Of a stretch of 7,866 bases of DNA, positions 1-5,756 are shown piece after piece. Each line of letters opens with the position of its first letter. Within the stretch, counting starts at the first letter, position 1. Under the pieces are notes generated by a model. That model was not told where the DNA came from and searched no databases. It was given only the letters and a program-made list of their open reading frames with translations. The translations under genes were made by a program, and so were the position numbers. Source of the DNA: an uncultured Bacilli bacterium (GTDB lineage: Bacteria; Bacillota_I; Bacilli_A; RF39; UBA660); assembly GCA_934086355.1 (NCBI GenBank), contig CAKOID010000032.1, positions 1-7,866 of the forward strand, given 5' to 3'.

Positions 1-695
1 TTTTTATTGTACATTTTATTATATGCTTCAAATCCAAGTGCTATTTTCCAAATTAACGGTATTTTAACAGGTGTTTTATCTGGTAAAAAGTCTTTAAATT
101 CTAAATCTTTTTTAAGTTTATTAAAAGCACTTTTATAGAGTTCTACATCAAATGGTATTTCTAGTTCTTCAAATACTGCTTTTTGATAGTTTTCAGACTT
201 TAAAGCCGTTATAACACTTTTTTTAGTGCATTTTCTTAGTTTTAGCAATTCATTAGTATTATTTAATATATGGTTATATATTAAATCTATTTGATATTCA
301 TTATTTACTCTTTTTTCTTTTTTATATTTGGTTTCTATATCTTTTAAAACCTTATCAAATATCAATTCTAAATCATCAATAATGGTATATAAGTCAATAT
401 TATATTTATTTTGATATTCTTTTAAATCATCCTCATTTAATTCATTGAATTTTAGTTTTGTAATATCTTTTTCTTTTAAAATTTTAATATCTTTTATATT
501 TTTAGCAACTTCTAATAAAATGTCATTTCTAAAATCATATATATATTTTAAATTAAAATTATAATTATCATCTTTATATAATTTATTAAAAATATATTTA
601 TATAATTGTTTATAACAATCGTTTTTATAATCTTTTTGTAAATTATTAAATTCATCACGTTTAATTGAACGTTCTTGAACTTTTTTTTGTGTCAT
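1..695 (-). CDS. Unrecognised charged cytoplasmic protein, 3' end outside the window
   Basis: An open frame starts with ATG at 693-695 and stays open for 231 codons to the window edge, so the C-terminus is not seen. AAAGGATG lies upstream of the ATG as a good Shine-Dalgarno, and a promoter with repeated motifs lies at 722-779. The protein begins MTQKKVQERSIKRDEFNNLQ and is very rich in Lys, Asp, Glu, Asn and Tyr. It has no signal peptide or membrane segment and looks alpha-helical, with probable coiled-coil stretches around residues 75-150. The last visible part (about residues 200-230) is more hydrophobic and contains KIPLIWKIALGFEAYNK. I do not recognise the family and assign no function. 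Its own promoter and the 160-bp gap to the upstream C39-like gene suggest a separate transcription unit, although its promoter shares a motif with the fic promoter. The frame is confidently coding from its length, RBS and codon pattern. Confidence 0.8.
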   Translation of the reverse strand, partial: MTQKKVQERSIKRDEFNNLQKDYKNDCYKQLYKYIFNKLYKDDNYNFNLKYIYDFRNDILLEVAKNIKDIKILKEKDITKLKFNELNEDDLKEYQNKYNIDLYTIIDDLELIFDKVLKDIETKYKKEKRVNNEYQIDLIYNHILNNTNELLKLRKCTKKSVITALKSENYQKAVFEELEIPFDVELYKSAFNKLKKDLEFKDFLPDKTPVKIPLIWKIALGFEAYNKMYNK

Positions 696-721
696 ATTAT
701 AGTCATCCTTTCCTAATTGTA

Positions 722-779
722 AATGTCAATCTTAATCTATCATTTCATGGTTTTAATGTCAATATTTTTTATCATTTCA
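722..779 (-). repeat. Duplicated motif pair overlapping the promoter (operator-like)
   Basis: On the minus strand the motif TGAAATGAT, a 7-8 nt gap, then ATTGACATT occurs twice: 755-779 and 722-747. The two copies are offset by 32-33 bp, about three helical turns. The first copy supplies the -35 of the predicted promoter and the second overlaps the -10. Two 9-mers repeated in the same order and spacing is more than base composition would easily give. This suggests binding sites for a regulator on one face of the helix. The regulator is unknown. Confidence 0.5.
734..762 (-). promoter_or_regulatory. Promoter of the unrecognised gene at 1-695
   Basis: Read on the minus strand, a perfect -35 TTGACA (757-762) is followed after 17 bp by TAGATT (734-739), a 4/6 match to TATAAT preceded by TGA as an extended -10. 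The predicted start falls near 727, about 30 nt upstream of the ATG. Both elements lie inside the duplicated motif pairs at 722-779. This is a sequence match only; the -10 is imperfect. Confidence 0.5.
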
Positions 780-795
780 ATCTAACACATTTTTT

Positions 796-810
796 ACTTT
801 ATTATAAAGT
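796..810. repeat. 15-bp perfect palindrome between genes
   Basis: The sequence ACTTTATTATAAAGT is a perfect inverted repeat with a one-base centre. It lies between the C39-like gene and the promoter of the next gene. There is no U-tract in the direction of transcription, so it is not a convincing terminator. It could be a protein-binding site. A 7-bp direct repeat TCTAACA (781-787 and 810-816) flanks it. In sequence this AT-rich it may also be chance. Confidence 0.3.
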
Positions 811-855
811 CTAACAAGCAACTACTCATACTTCATCCGTTATCTCCAACCAATA

Positions 856-1434
856 TTACGATTTGTCATTAACAACAATAAACCATTTACCAATATTAGT
901 ATTCATATAATTATCTATTTCATTATAAGACATTAATTTTTTATCTTTGTTTAAAGGATCATGCACTATAAATCCATTATCTACATATTCACTTAAAAGT
1001 ATAGAATGGTATATATTATCTATTTTACCAGCCAACATTATTAAATTATTCTCGCTTAATTTTTTTTTCAATAATTCGATATTTATATTAACTGCCTTAT
1101 AAACTTTAGCACCACATTTAATTGCATTACCTAAAAACTCACTATATTCATTTATCAATAAATCAAACATTTCATCATTAAAAGTATCATTATTTTTAAA
1201 TAAATTATTTTCAGAATGATATATACTAACATTTAAATTATTTTTTGATAAATGATATAAAATTGCACTAAATGGAACTCCATCAATATATTTGGATTTA
1301 TATATTCTATATAATCTTCTTTCATCATACCAATTAATTTTATTAATTACATTATAATAATTTAATACCATTAACATACAACATATAGCACAAGTATTCC
1401 CACTTTGTTTATAATGTTTTATATCTTTTTCCAT
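856..1434 (-). CDS. C39-like papain-fold cysteine peptidase, cytoplasmic
   Basis: This 192-residue protein has the arrangement of the C39 peptidase superfamily. Gln10 (oxyanion hole) is followed by Cys15 in QSGNTCAICCMLMVLNYY, matching the Q-x4-C then M-x-L-x-YY pattern of C39 domains. His143 lies in YHSILLSEY and Asp159 in the closing HDP motif, giving a plausible Cys-His-Asp triad. The usual CG after the nucleophile is CA here. C39 domains cleave double-glycine leader peptides when fused to ABC exporters, but this protein has no membrane segment, no ABC domain and no signal peptide, so it should act in the cytoplasm. The start is supported by GAGGT five to six bases before the ATG. It sits 28 bp behind the fic gene with no terminator or promoter between them, so the two are probably co-transcribed. 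The fold is fairly sure; its substrate, and whether it is a protease rather than another papain-like enzyme, are unknown. Confidence 0.75.
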   Translation of the reverse strand: MEKDIKHYKQSGNTCAICCMLMVLNYYNVINKINWYDERRLYRIYKSKYIDGVPFSAILYHLSKNNLNVSIYHSENNLFKNNDTFNDEMFDLLINEYSEFLGNAIKCGAKVYKAVNINIELLKKKLSENNLIMLAGKIDNIYHSILLSEYVDNGFIVHDPLNKDKKLMSYNEIDNYMNTNIGKWFIVVNDKS

Positions 1435-1462
1435 AATTACCTCAATATTTATTTTGAATTAA

Positions 1463-2428
1463 TTATAACACTTCCCAATATCCTGTTTTATCTGAGCCAA
1501 CTCTAACAATAATATTATTTTCAATTAATACTTTAAAATTTCTTTTTATAGTCCTAATATTTACATTTAAGTTTTCTGCTATTATACTTTGTGTAATATA
1601 TTTATCATTTATAATTAATTCAATAATTCTATTTTGAATGTCATTCATAACAAATTTATTATTTTTGATTATCTTATCCAAAGAAGTATTTATTATTTTT
1701 AACATAAATTTTATAAATTCATTAGCATTTGAATTAATATGACACTGTTCTATAGAAGAATAATATTTTTCTTGATTTAAGTATATTTCCTCTTCTATTG
1801 GAATAAACTCAAAATTTTTATCATAATTAAATAACATCAAACTCATCCAAAATCTTGCCATTCTTCCATTCCCATCAGTAAATGGATGTATTGCTACAAA
1901 ATAATAATGAAAAATTGAAGATAATAATATTAGATTTAAGTTACTATTATTAATATAATGGAATAAACTTTTCATAAGATTAGGTACTAATATAGAGTTT
2001 GGAGCTACATAAACAATTATATCTTCTTTTTTTATAGCCTCACCATGATTTCTATATCCACCATTATCATCATCAAAAAACTTCATCATAACTTGATGTG
2101 CTTTTAAAAAATCTTTTTCATCTTTATAATTTAATGTATTAATAAGATTATAAATTTCAATTGCATTTTTTACTTCTTGCACTTCATCTCTTTTACCAAG
2201 AACATTTTTATTTTCAGAAATATTTTCTACATCAAAAAGTGATAATGAATTTGCTTCGATCGAAAGAGAAGAATGAATCGATCTTACTTTGGACTTTGTA
2301 ACCATATATTTTCTTTTTTGCTTATCAGTAATTTCAATATTACTTAATTTTAAATCAATTTCTTTAATCATATCATTTATTTCATCACTAATATAAAATA
2401 TTGGTTCTACTTTATCAAATAATTTCAT
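1463..2428 (-). CDS. Fic-family protein (putative AMP transferase) with C-terminal winged helix
   Basis: Fic enzymes transfer a nucleotide monophosphate, usually AMP from ATP, to a hydroxyl on a target protein. The canonical catalytic motif HPFTDGNGRMAR is complete at residues 181-192, with His181 as the general base. An N-terminal inhibitory-helix motif, SLSIEAN, lies at residues 54-60; Glu58 is in the position that blocks ATP binding in self-inhibited (class II) Fic proteins, although Ala59 replaces the usual Gly/Asn. The segment at 132-150 (KKEDIIVYVAPNSILVPN) fits the target-binding flap. Residues 262-321 form a winged helix-turn-helix, including ITQSIIAENLNVNIRTIKRN, as in the common two-domain Fic proteins of about 320-350 residues. 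The protein is full length and intact. GGGAG lies about nine bases before the ATG. It leads a two-gene unit with the C39-like peptidase and has its own strong promoter. Family assignment is sure; target and biological role are not. Confidence 0.93.
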   Translation of the reverse strand: MKLFDKVEPIFYISDEINDMIKEIDLKLSNIEITDKQKRKYMVTKSKVRSIHSSLSIEANSLSLFDVENISENKNVLGKRDEVQEVKNAIEIYNLINTLNYKDEKDFLKAHQVMMKFFDDDNGGYRNHGEAIKKEDIIVYVAPNSILVPNLMKSLFHYINNSNLNLILLSSIFHYYFVAIHPFTDGNGRMARFWMSLMLFNYDKNFEFIPIEEEIYLNQEKYYSSIEQCHINSNANEFIKFMLKIINTSLDKIIKNNKFVMNDIQNRIIELIINDKYITQSIIAENLNVNIRTIKRNFKVLIENNIIVRVGSDKTGYWEVL

Positions 2429-2453
2429 TTTATTCCACTCCCATCTAATTTAG

Positions 2454-2482
2454 ATTATATCAAATGTCACTGTAAATGTCAC
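2454..2482 (-). promoter_or_regulatory. Strong promoter of the fic-C39 unit
   Basis: On the minus strand, -35 GTGACA (2477-2482, 5/6) and a perfect -10 TATAAT (2454-2459) are separated by exactly 17 bp, and TGA before the -10 makes it an extended -10. Transcription would start near 2447, about 19 nt before the fic ATG. The -35 and most of the spacer are made of the tandem 12-bp repeat, so a protein binding the repeat would control this promoter directly. Confidence 0.75.
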
Positions 2483-2485
2483 TGT
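2462..2485 (-). repeat. Tandem 12-bp repeat in the fic promoter (operator-like)
   Basis: Two perfect head-to-tail copies of ACAGTGACATTT (minus strand) lie at 2474-2485 and 2462-2473, covering the -35 and spacer of the fic promoter. The 11-mer TGACATTTACA, which spans the junction, also occurs upstream of the gene at 1-695 (719-729). A regulator, perhaps the winged helix of the Fic protein itself, could bind here. That is inference from position only. Confidence 0.6.
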
Positions 2486-2506
2486 ATTTTATTGCCTATT
2501 TCAAAC

Positions 2507-2534
2507 AAAAAAATCTGATTTAACACTTCAGATT
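2507..2534 (-). terminator. Intrinsic terminator after the two-component operon
   Basis: Read on the minus strand, AATCTGA (2528-2534) pairs with TCAGATT (2512-2518) around a 9-nt loop, and a run of seven T follows (2507-2513, partly overlapping the stem). It lies about 35 bp past the stop of the histidine kinase gene and just upstream of the fic promoter, so it separates the two units. The 7-bp stem is modest, as expected in such AT-rich DNA. Confidence 0.6.
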
Positions 2535-2569
2535 CCTTATATTTTAATACTATATTTCATTAATATATT

Positions 2570-3814
2570 TTATTTTTTAAACACAACCTTAAACGTAGTA
2601 ATATGATTATCAGACTCTACACTAATTTCACCATTATGATTTAACACAATATTCTTTGCAATAGCAAGCCCTAAACCATATCTATTGTTATTTCTATTTC
2701 TAGATTTATCTACCCTATAAAATCTTTCAAATATTTTATCTCTATCTTCACTACTAATATTATCTCCTCTATTCTTAACCAACAATACTATATTATTACC
2801 ATTACTTTTTAAACTAATATTTATAGCACTATTTTTATAAGAATGTTTTATAGCATTATCTATTAATATACTTAATAATTCTTTTATACTAACTTCATCT
2901 AATAACATATTTATATCTTTTTCTATATCATACTTTATTTTAACATTATCTTCATAAGCTTTTACTTCCATAGATAATATAGATAATTCTATTATTTTAG
3001 ATAAATTATTATTAACTTTAGTAATTGTTTCTTCATGTTCACTTTTAGCAAGTTCTAACATATTTATAATTAAATTATTCATTCTTTCACTTTCATATTT
3101 TATATTATTTATCCATTTTTCATTATAATCATTTTCTAATGCTTCAGTACTAGCAATAATGACTGATAAGGGAGTTTTAAGTTCATGTGACGCATCTTCT
3201 ATAAATTCTTTTTGTTTCTTAAATATATTATTTACTGGTTCAGTAATATACTTAGTAAGTAATTTAGTAATAAAATATATAATTAATTCTAATATAGCAA
3301 ATATAATTATAGATATCTCTAAAGATAATATTAAACTACTTCTTATCTTAGTATTATCAAGTATAGTTAAACTATCGCCACTAACATACTTATATGAATA
3401 ATTATTAAAATATAAATTACCAATATATAATTCTTTAATATTATCTTTATCCAATATATTCTTTGCAATAGAATTTATTTTAGTATCACTAATATTATTA
3501 TTAGAATGATTTATTACTTCTTTTATACTATTATCATCATTTATCAAAACAGTATAAATAGTACTATCCATAAATTTAATATTCTTATCTATATTGCTAT
3601 CTTTATTCATTTCTATATCTTCATCAGGTTTCATATCTGGTTTCATATCAGGTATAATTTCCTCATTTTTATTAGTAGCCATATTTAAACTATTTTTAAC
3701 ATTACTCTTTAATTCTATATATTTTTGTATATTAAATAAAAATATAAAACTTAATACACTAATAGTTAATATTATAAATATTATATTAAATACTTTATTT
3801 CTTAATTTATTCAT
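2570..3814 (-). CDS. Sensor histidine kinase of a two-component system
   Basis: This 414-residue membrane kinase senses an unknown signal and phosphorylates the response regulator encoded just upstream. A membrane segment at residues 9-28 and a second at about 159-184 enclose an extracytoplasmic domain of some 130 residues. That domain is acidic near its start, with the repeat PDMKPDMKPDED. The dimerisation/phosphoacceptor helix carries the H-box EDASHELKTP, with His210. The ATPase domain shows the N-box LSILIDNAIKHS (Asn320), the G1-type segment VKNRGDNI with IFERFYRVDKSRN, and the G2 box YGLGLAI (379-385). Asn replaces the usual Asp of G1, as in VanS-like kinases with an N-x-G-x-x-I box. 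The gene overlaps the regulator by 8 nt, with GGAG seven bases before its ATG, so translation is probably coupled. No extra cytoplasmic sensor domain is visible. The ligand cannot be read from sequence. Confidence 0.95.
   Translation of the reverse strand: MNKLRNKVFNIIFIILTISVLSFIFLFNIQKYIELKSNVKNSLNMATNKNEEIIPDMKPDMKPDEDIEMNKDSNIDKNIKFMDSTIYTVLINDDNSIKEVINHSNNNISDTKINSIAKNILDKDNIKELYIGNLYFNNYSYKYVSGDSLTILDNTKIRSSLILSLEISIIIFAILELIIYFITKLLTKYITEPVNNIFKKQKEFIEDASHELKTPLSVIIASTEALENDYNEKWINNIKYESERMNNLIINMLELAKSEHEETITKVNNNLSKIIELSILSMEVKAYEDNVKIKYDIEKDINMLLDEVSIKELLSILIDNAIKHSYKNSAINISLKSNGNNIVLLVKNRGDNISSEDRDKIFERFYRVDKSRNRNNNRYGLGLAIAKNIVLNHNGEISVESDNHITTFKVVFKK
3629..3652 (-). repeat. In-frame 12-bp tandem repeat encoding PDMK in the kinase sensor domain
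   Basis: Two near-identical 12-bp units (3629-3640 and 3641-3652, one mismatch) encode PDMKPDMK. A third partial copy continues into PDED. They sit just after the first membrane segment of the histidine kinase, in the extracytoplasmic part. The repeat number is a multiple of four codons and could vary without a frameshift. Whether it does cannot be seen from one sequence. Confidence 0.6.
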
Positions 3815-4484
3815 CTTTATACTCCATTTTATATCCTAAACCTCTAACAGATTTTATAATAACATTACTACCTATACTAGATAATTTCTTTCTTATAAAA
3901 GATAAATAAGCTTCTAAATTATTACTTTCTATCTCGTTATCTATTCCCCATACTTTATCATATATTAATTCTTTACTTAGTACTTGTTCTTTATTTCTAA
4001 TAAATACTTCTAATATTCTAAGCTCTTTACATACTAATTCTAACTTTATATTAGTTTTATTACAATATATATAAGAATTTTTTATATCTAATTCTATATC
4101 TTTATATTTTAATATATTTTTATTTTCTTTATTATTTAGTTGTATATTTATTCTAGCAAATAACTCATCTATATGAAAAGGTTTTGTCATATAATCTACA
4201 CAACCATTAGTAAGTCCATTTAATTTATCTTCTAATGTAGATTTAGCAGTTAACATTATTATTTTACTATCTATATTTTTATTTTTTATATTATCTAGTA
4301 TTTCAAATCCATTCATACCAGGTAACATAACATCTAGTATAACTAAATCATATGCATTAGTAAGTATATTATATAATCCTTCTAATCCATCAGTACATAT
4401 ATCTACAATATATTTTTCTTTTTCTAACCTAGATTTTATCACGTCTGCTAAATTAAATTCATCTTCAATAATTAATATACGCAT
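3807..4484 (-). CDS. OmpR/PhoB-family response regulator
   Basis: This is a 225-residue transcription regulator activated by phosphotransfer from the downstream kinase. The receiver domain (residues 1-118) has the acidic pocket in IIEDE (Glu7, Asp8), the phosphoacceptor Asp51 in LVILDVMLPGMNG, the switch Thr79 in IIMLTAK and Lys101 in YMTKPF. The segment before that lysine reads GCVDYMTKPF, where GADDYLTKPF is usual. The C-terminal winged helix (about 126-222) ends in the typical recognition and wing sequence NLEAYLSFIRKKL...SVRGLGYKME. AGGTGG six bases before the ATG supports the start. It is the first gene of the two-gene operon. Targets are unknown; the neighbouring membrane-protein operon is one reasonable guess. 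Confidence 0.95.
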   Translation of the reverse strand: MRILIIEDEFNLADVIKSRLEKEKYIVDICTDGLEGLYNILTNAYDLVILDVMLPGMNGFEILDNIKNKNIDSKIIMLTAKSTLEDKLNGLTNGCVDYMTKPFHIDELFARINIQLNNKENKNILKYKDIELDIKNSYIYCNKTNIKLELVCKELRILEVFIRNKEQVLSKELIYDKVWGIDNEIESNNLEAYLSFIRKKLSSIGSNVIIKSVRGLGYKMEYKDE

Positions 4485-4506
4485 AAAATACCACCTACTT
4501 AACTTT

Positions 4507-4535
4507 ATTATATATTTATTAAATGAATATTAAAA
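4507..4535 (-). promoter_or_regulatory. Possible promoter of the two-component operon
   Basis: A perfect TATAAT (4507-4512, minus strand) lies about 22 bp before the regulator ATG. Seventeen bases upstream the -35 is only TTTTAA (4530-4535). A perfect TTGACA at 4554-4559 has no good -10 at normal spacing and sits inside the loop of the preceding terminator hairpin. A promoter in this 81-bp gap is expected because the upstream operon ends here, but its exact position is uncertain. Confidence 0.35.
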
Positions 4536-4566
4536 GAAAAAAATATTATTTTTTGTCAATAATATT
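4535..4566 (-). terminator. A/T-only terminator hairpin after the metallophosphoesterase gene
   Basis: On the minus strand AATATTATT (4558-4566) pairs perfectly with AATAATATT (4542-4550) across a 7-nt loop, followed by a run of seven T. The first stem base is the last base of the gene's stop codon. The form is that of an intrinsic terminator, but a stem of only A-T pairs is weak, so it may be leaky or serve mainly as an mRNA 3'-end structure. Confidence 0.5.
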
Positions 4567-5756
4567 TATTCAAATTCAACATTAATCACTGTAATTTCAG
4601 CTTTAGTTCCTATTCTCATATTAGGCCCATATAAACCTACACCAGAAGTAACTATATTATGTAAATTACCATATTTCTTATAACCATAAGCATTATCCCA
4701 CATTATATTTACAGTAATATTACCTGGAAACAATTGTCCATCATGAGTATGTCCAGATAAATCTAAGTCGGCACCTGCTTCATTAAGCAAATCTTGTTCT
4801 TTAGGTTGATGATCTAATACAATTATAGTTTTACTTTTATCTAAATCTTCTGTTAATTCACTAGGAGTTTTTCTTACGCTTATATCTCTTCCTGGTCTAG
4901 TTCTATCCGCTCTTCCTATCAAATATACACTATCATTTAATAATACATTCTCATCTCTTAATAAAGTTATATTTGCCTTATCTAAAAAATCATCCATTTC
5001 TTTAGCGCTCATCTTTTCTGCATGATATTTAAAAGTAAAACCAAATAAAGTTTTTTCATCTATGTCATGATTACCATAAACTGCATAAACACCATTTTTT
5101 GATTTAATATTTTTTAAATCATTTATTATTTTATCAGGATTATCTATGGCTTCATAACTATTGTCAAATATATCTCCAGCAATCAAAACTAAATCAGCAT
5201 CTTCTTTATTAATTAGCTTAACCATATTACTTATTTGTTTATCACCAATATTATATCCAATATGTAAATCAGCTATCATAACTATTTTCATATTGCTAAC
5301 ATTATCTATCTTCTTATTAATTTTAATATCATAGTTAGTAGTATGAATAATTCTTGCATTTATAACACCCCATATACATATAGATGCAATTATTACAGTG
5401 CATAAAATACCATTAATAAAATATCCTTTACTAGTATATAATCTACTATTTCTTAACTTACCATTCTTTTTTAATATAATACGTAATATTTCAAATACAA
5501 TAATAGTCAAAAATAAATAAAGTAAGACACCTAACCAATAATTACCTATACACATAAATATTCGTTTTAATTTACATGGTTTTAATATAAAACCGATAAC
5601 ACCAGATAATGCAAAAAAGAAATAAATACTTAATAATATATACTTAAAATATTTTTTCTTAAAAAATTTATTACATATATGAAACCATTTAAGTATCTTT
5701 CTATATAAATAATAATTTATAATCAAATAAATCGGTGACAAAAATATTGCTATCAT
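4566..5756 (-). CDS. Membrane-anchored calcineurin-like metallophosphoesterase (YkuE/YaeI type)
   Basis: This 396-residue protein has four predicted N-terminal membrane segments (about 2-18, 38-57, 72-95, 112-131), followed by a two-metal phosphoesterase domain (155-396). All metal-ligand motifs are present in order: ADLHIG (Asp163, His165), GDIFD (Asp195), YGNHD (Asn229, His230), DHQP (His316) and SGHTH (His336, His338), so it should be active. The layout matches the YkuE/YaeI-like group of membrane-associated phosphoesterases, some of which act on lipid or envelope phosphate esters; the substrate here is unknown. The start overlaps the stop of the preceding gene as ATGA, with only a weak AGAGA upstream, which suggests translation coupled to the upstream membrane protein. 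After two segments the N-terminus is longer than in minimal YkuE forms. Confidence 0.92.
   Translation of the reverse strand: MIAIFLSPIYLIINYYLYRKILKWFHICNKFFKKKYFKYILLSIYFFFALSGVIGFILKPCKLKRIFMCIGNYWLGVLLYLFLTIIVFEILRIILKKNGKLRNSRLYTSKGYFINGILCTVIIASICIWGVINARIIHTTNYDIKINKKIDNVSNMKIVMIADLHIGYNIGDKQISNMVKLINKEDADLVLIAGDIFDNSYEAIDNPDKIINDLKNIKSKNGVYAVYGNHDIDEKTLFGFTFKYHAEKMSAKEMDDFLDKANITLLRDENVLLNDSVYLIGRADRTRPGRDISVRKTPSELTEDLDKSKTIIVLDHQPKEQDLLNEAGADLDLSGHTHDGQLFPGNITVNIMWDNAYGYKKYGNLHNIVTSGVGLYGPNMRIGTKAEITVINVEFE

Noticed and set aside
692..706. Four-codon ORF (ATG ACT ATA ATA TGA) overlapping the start of the gene at 1-695, as a possible translational coupler
   Set aside because: Its ATG follows the AGG of the Shine-Dalgarno with no spacing, so it could not be initiated well. 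It is most likely chance.
722..779. Iterons of a plasmid replication origin next to a Rep-like gene
   Set aside because: There are only two copies, they fit a promoter/operator better, and the adjacent protein shows no replication-initiator motif that I can recognise.
781..816. 7-bp direct repeat TCTAACA flanking the 15-bp palindrome, as a miniature insertion with target duplication
   Set aside because: The enclosed stretch is only 22 bp with no recognisable element ends. Such short repeats are expected in sequence this AT-rich.
1435..1462. Possible promoter or terminator between fic and the C39-like gene
   Set aside because: The 28-bp gap holds only a Shine-Dalgarno (GAGGT). No hairpin or -35/-10 pair is visible, so one transcript is more likely.
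3159..3839. Three plus-strand open frames opposite the histidine kinase gene, with hydrophobic translations
   Set aside because: They are antisense shadows of a clearly coding, motif-complete kinase. They have no convincing RBS, and the Ile/Phe/Ser-rich translations follow from the complement of AT-rich Asn/Lys codons.
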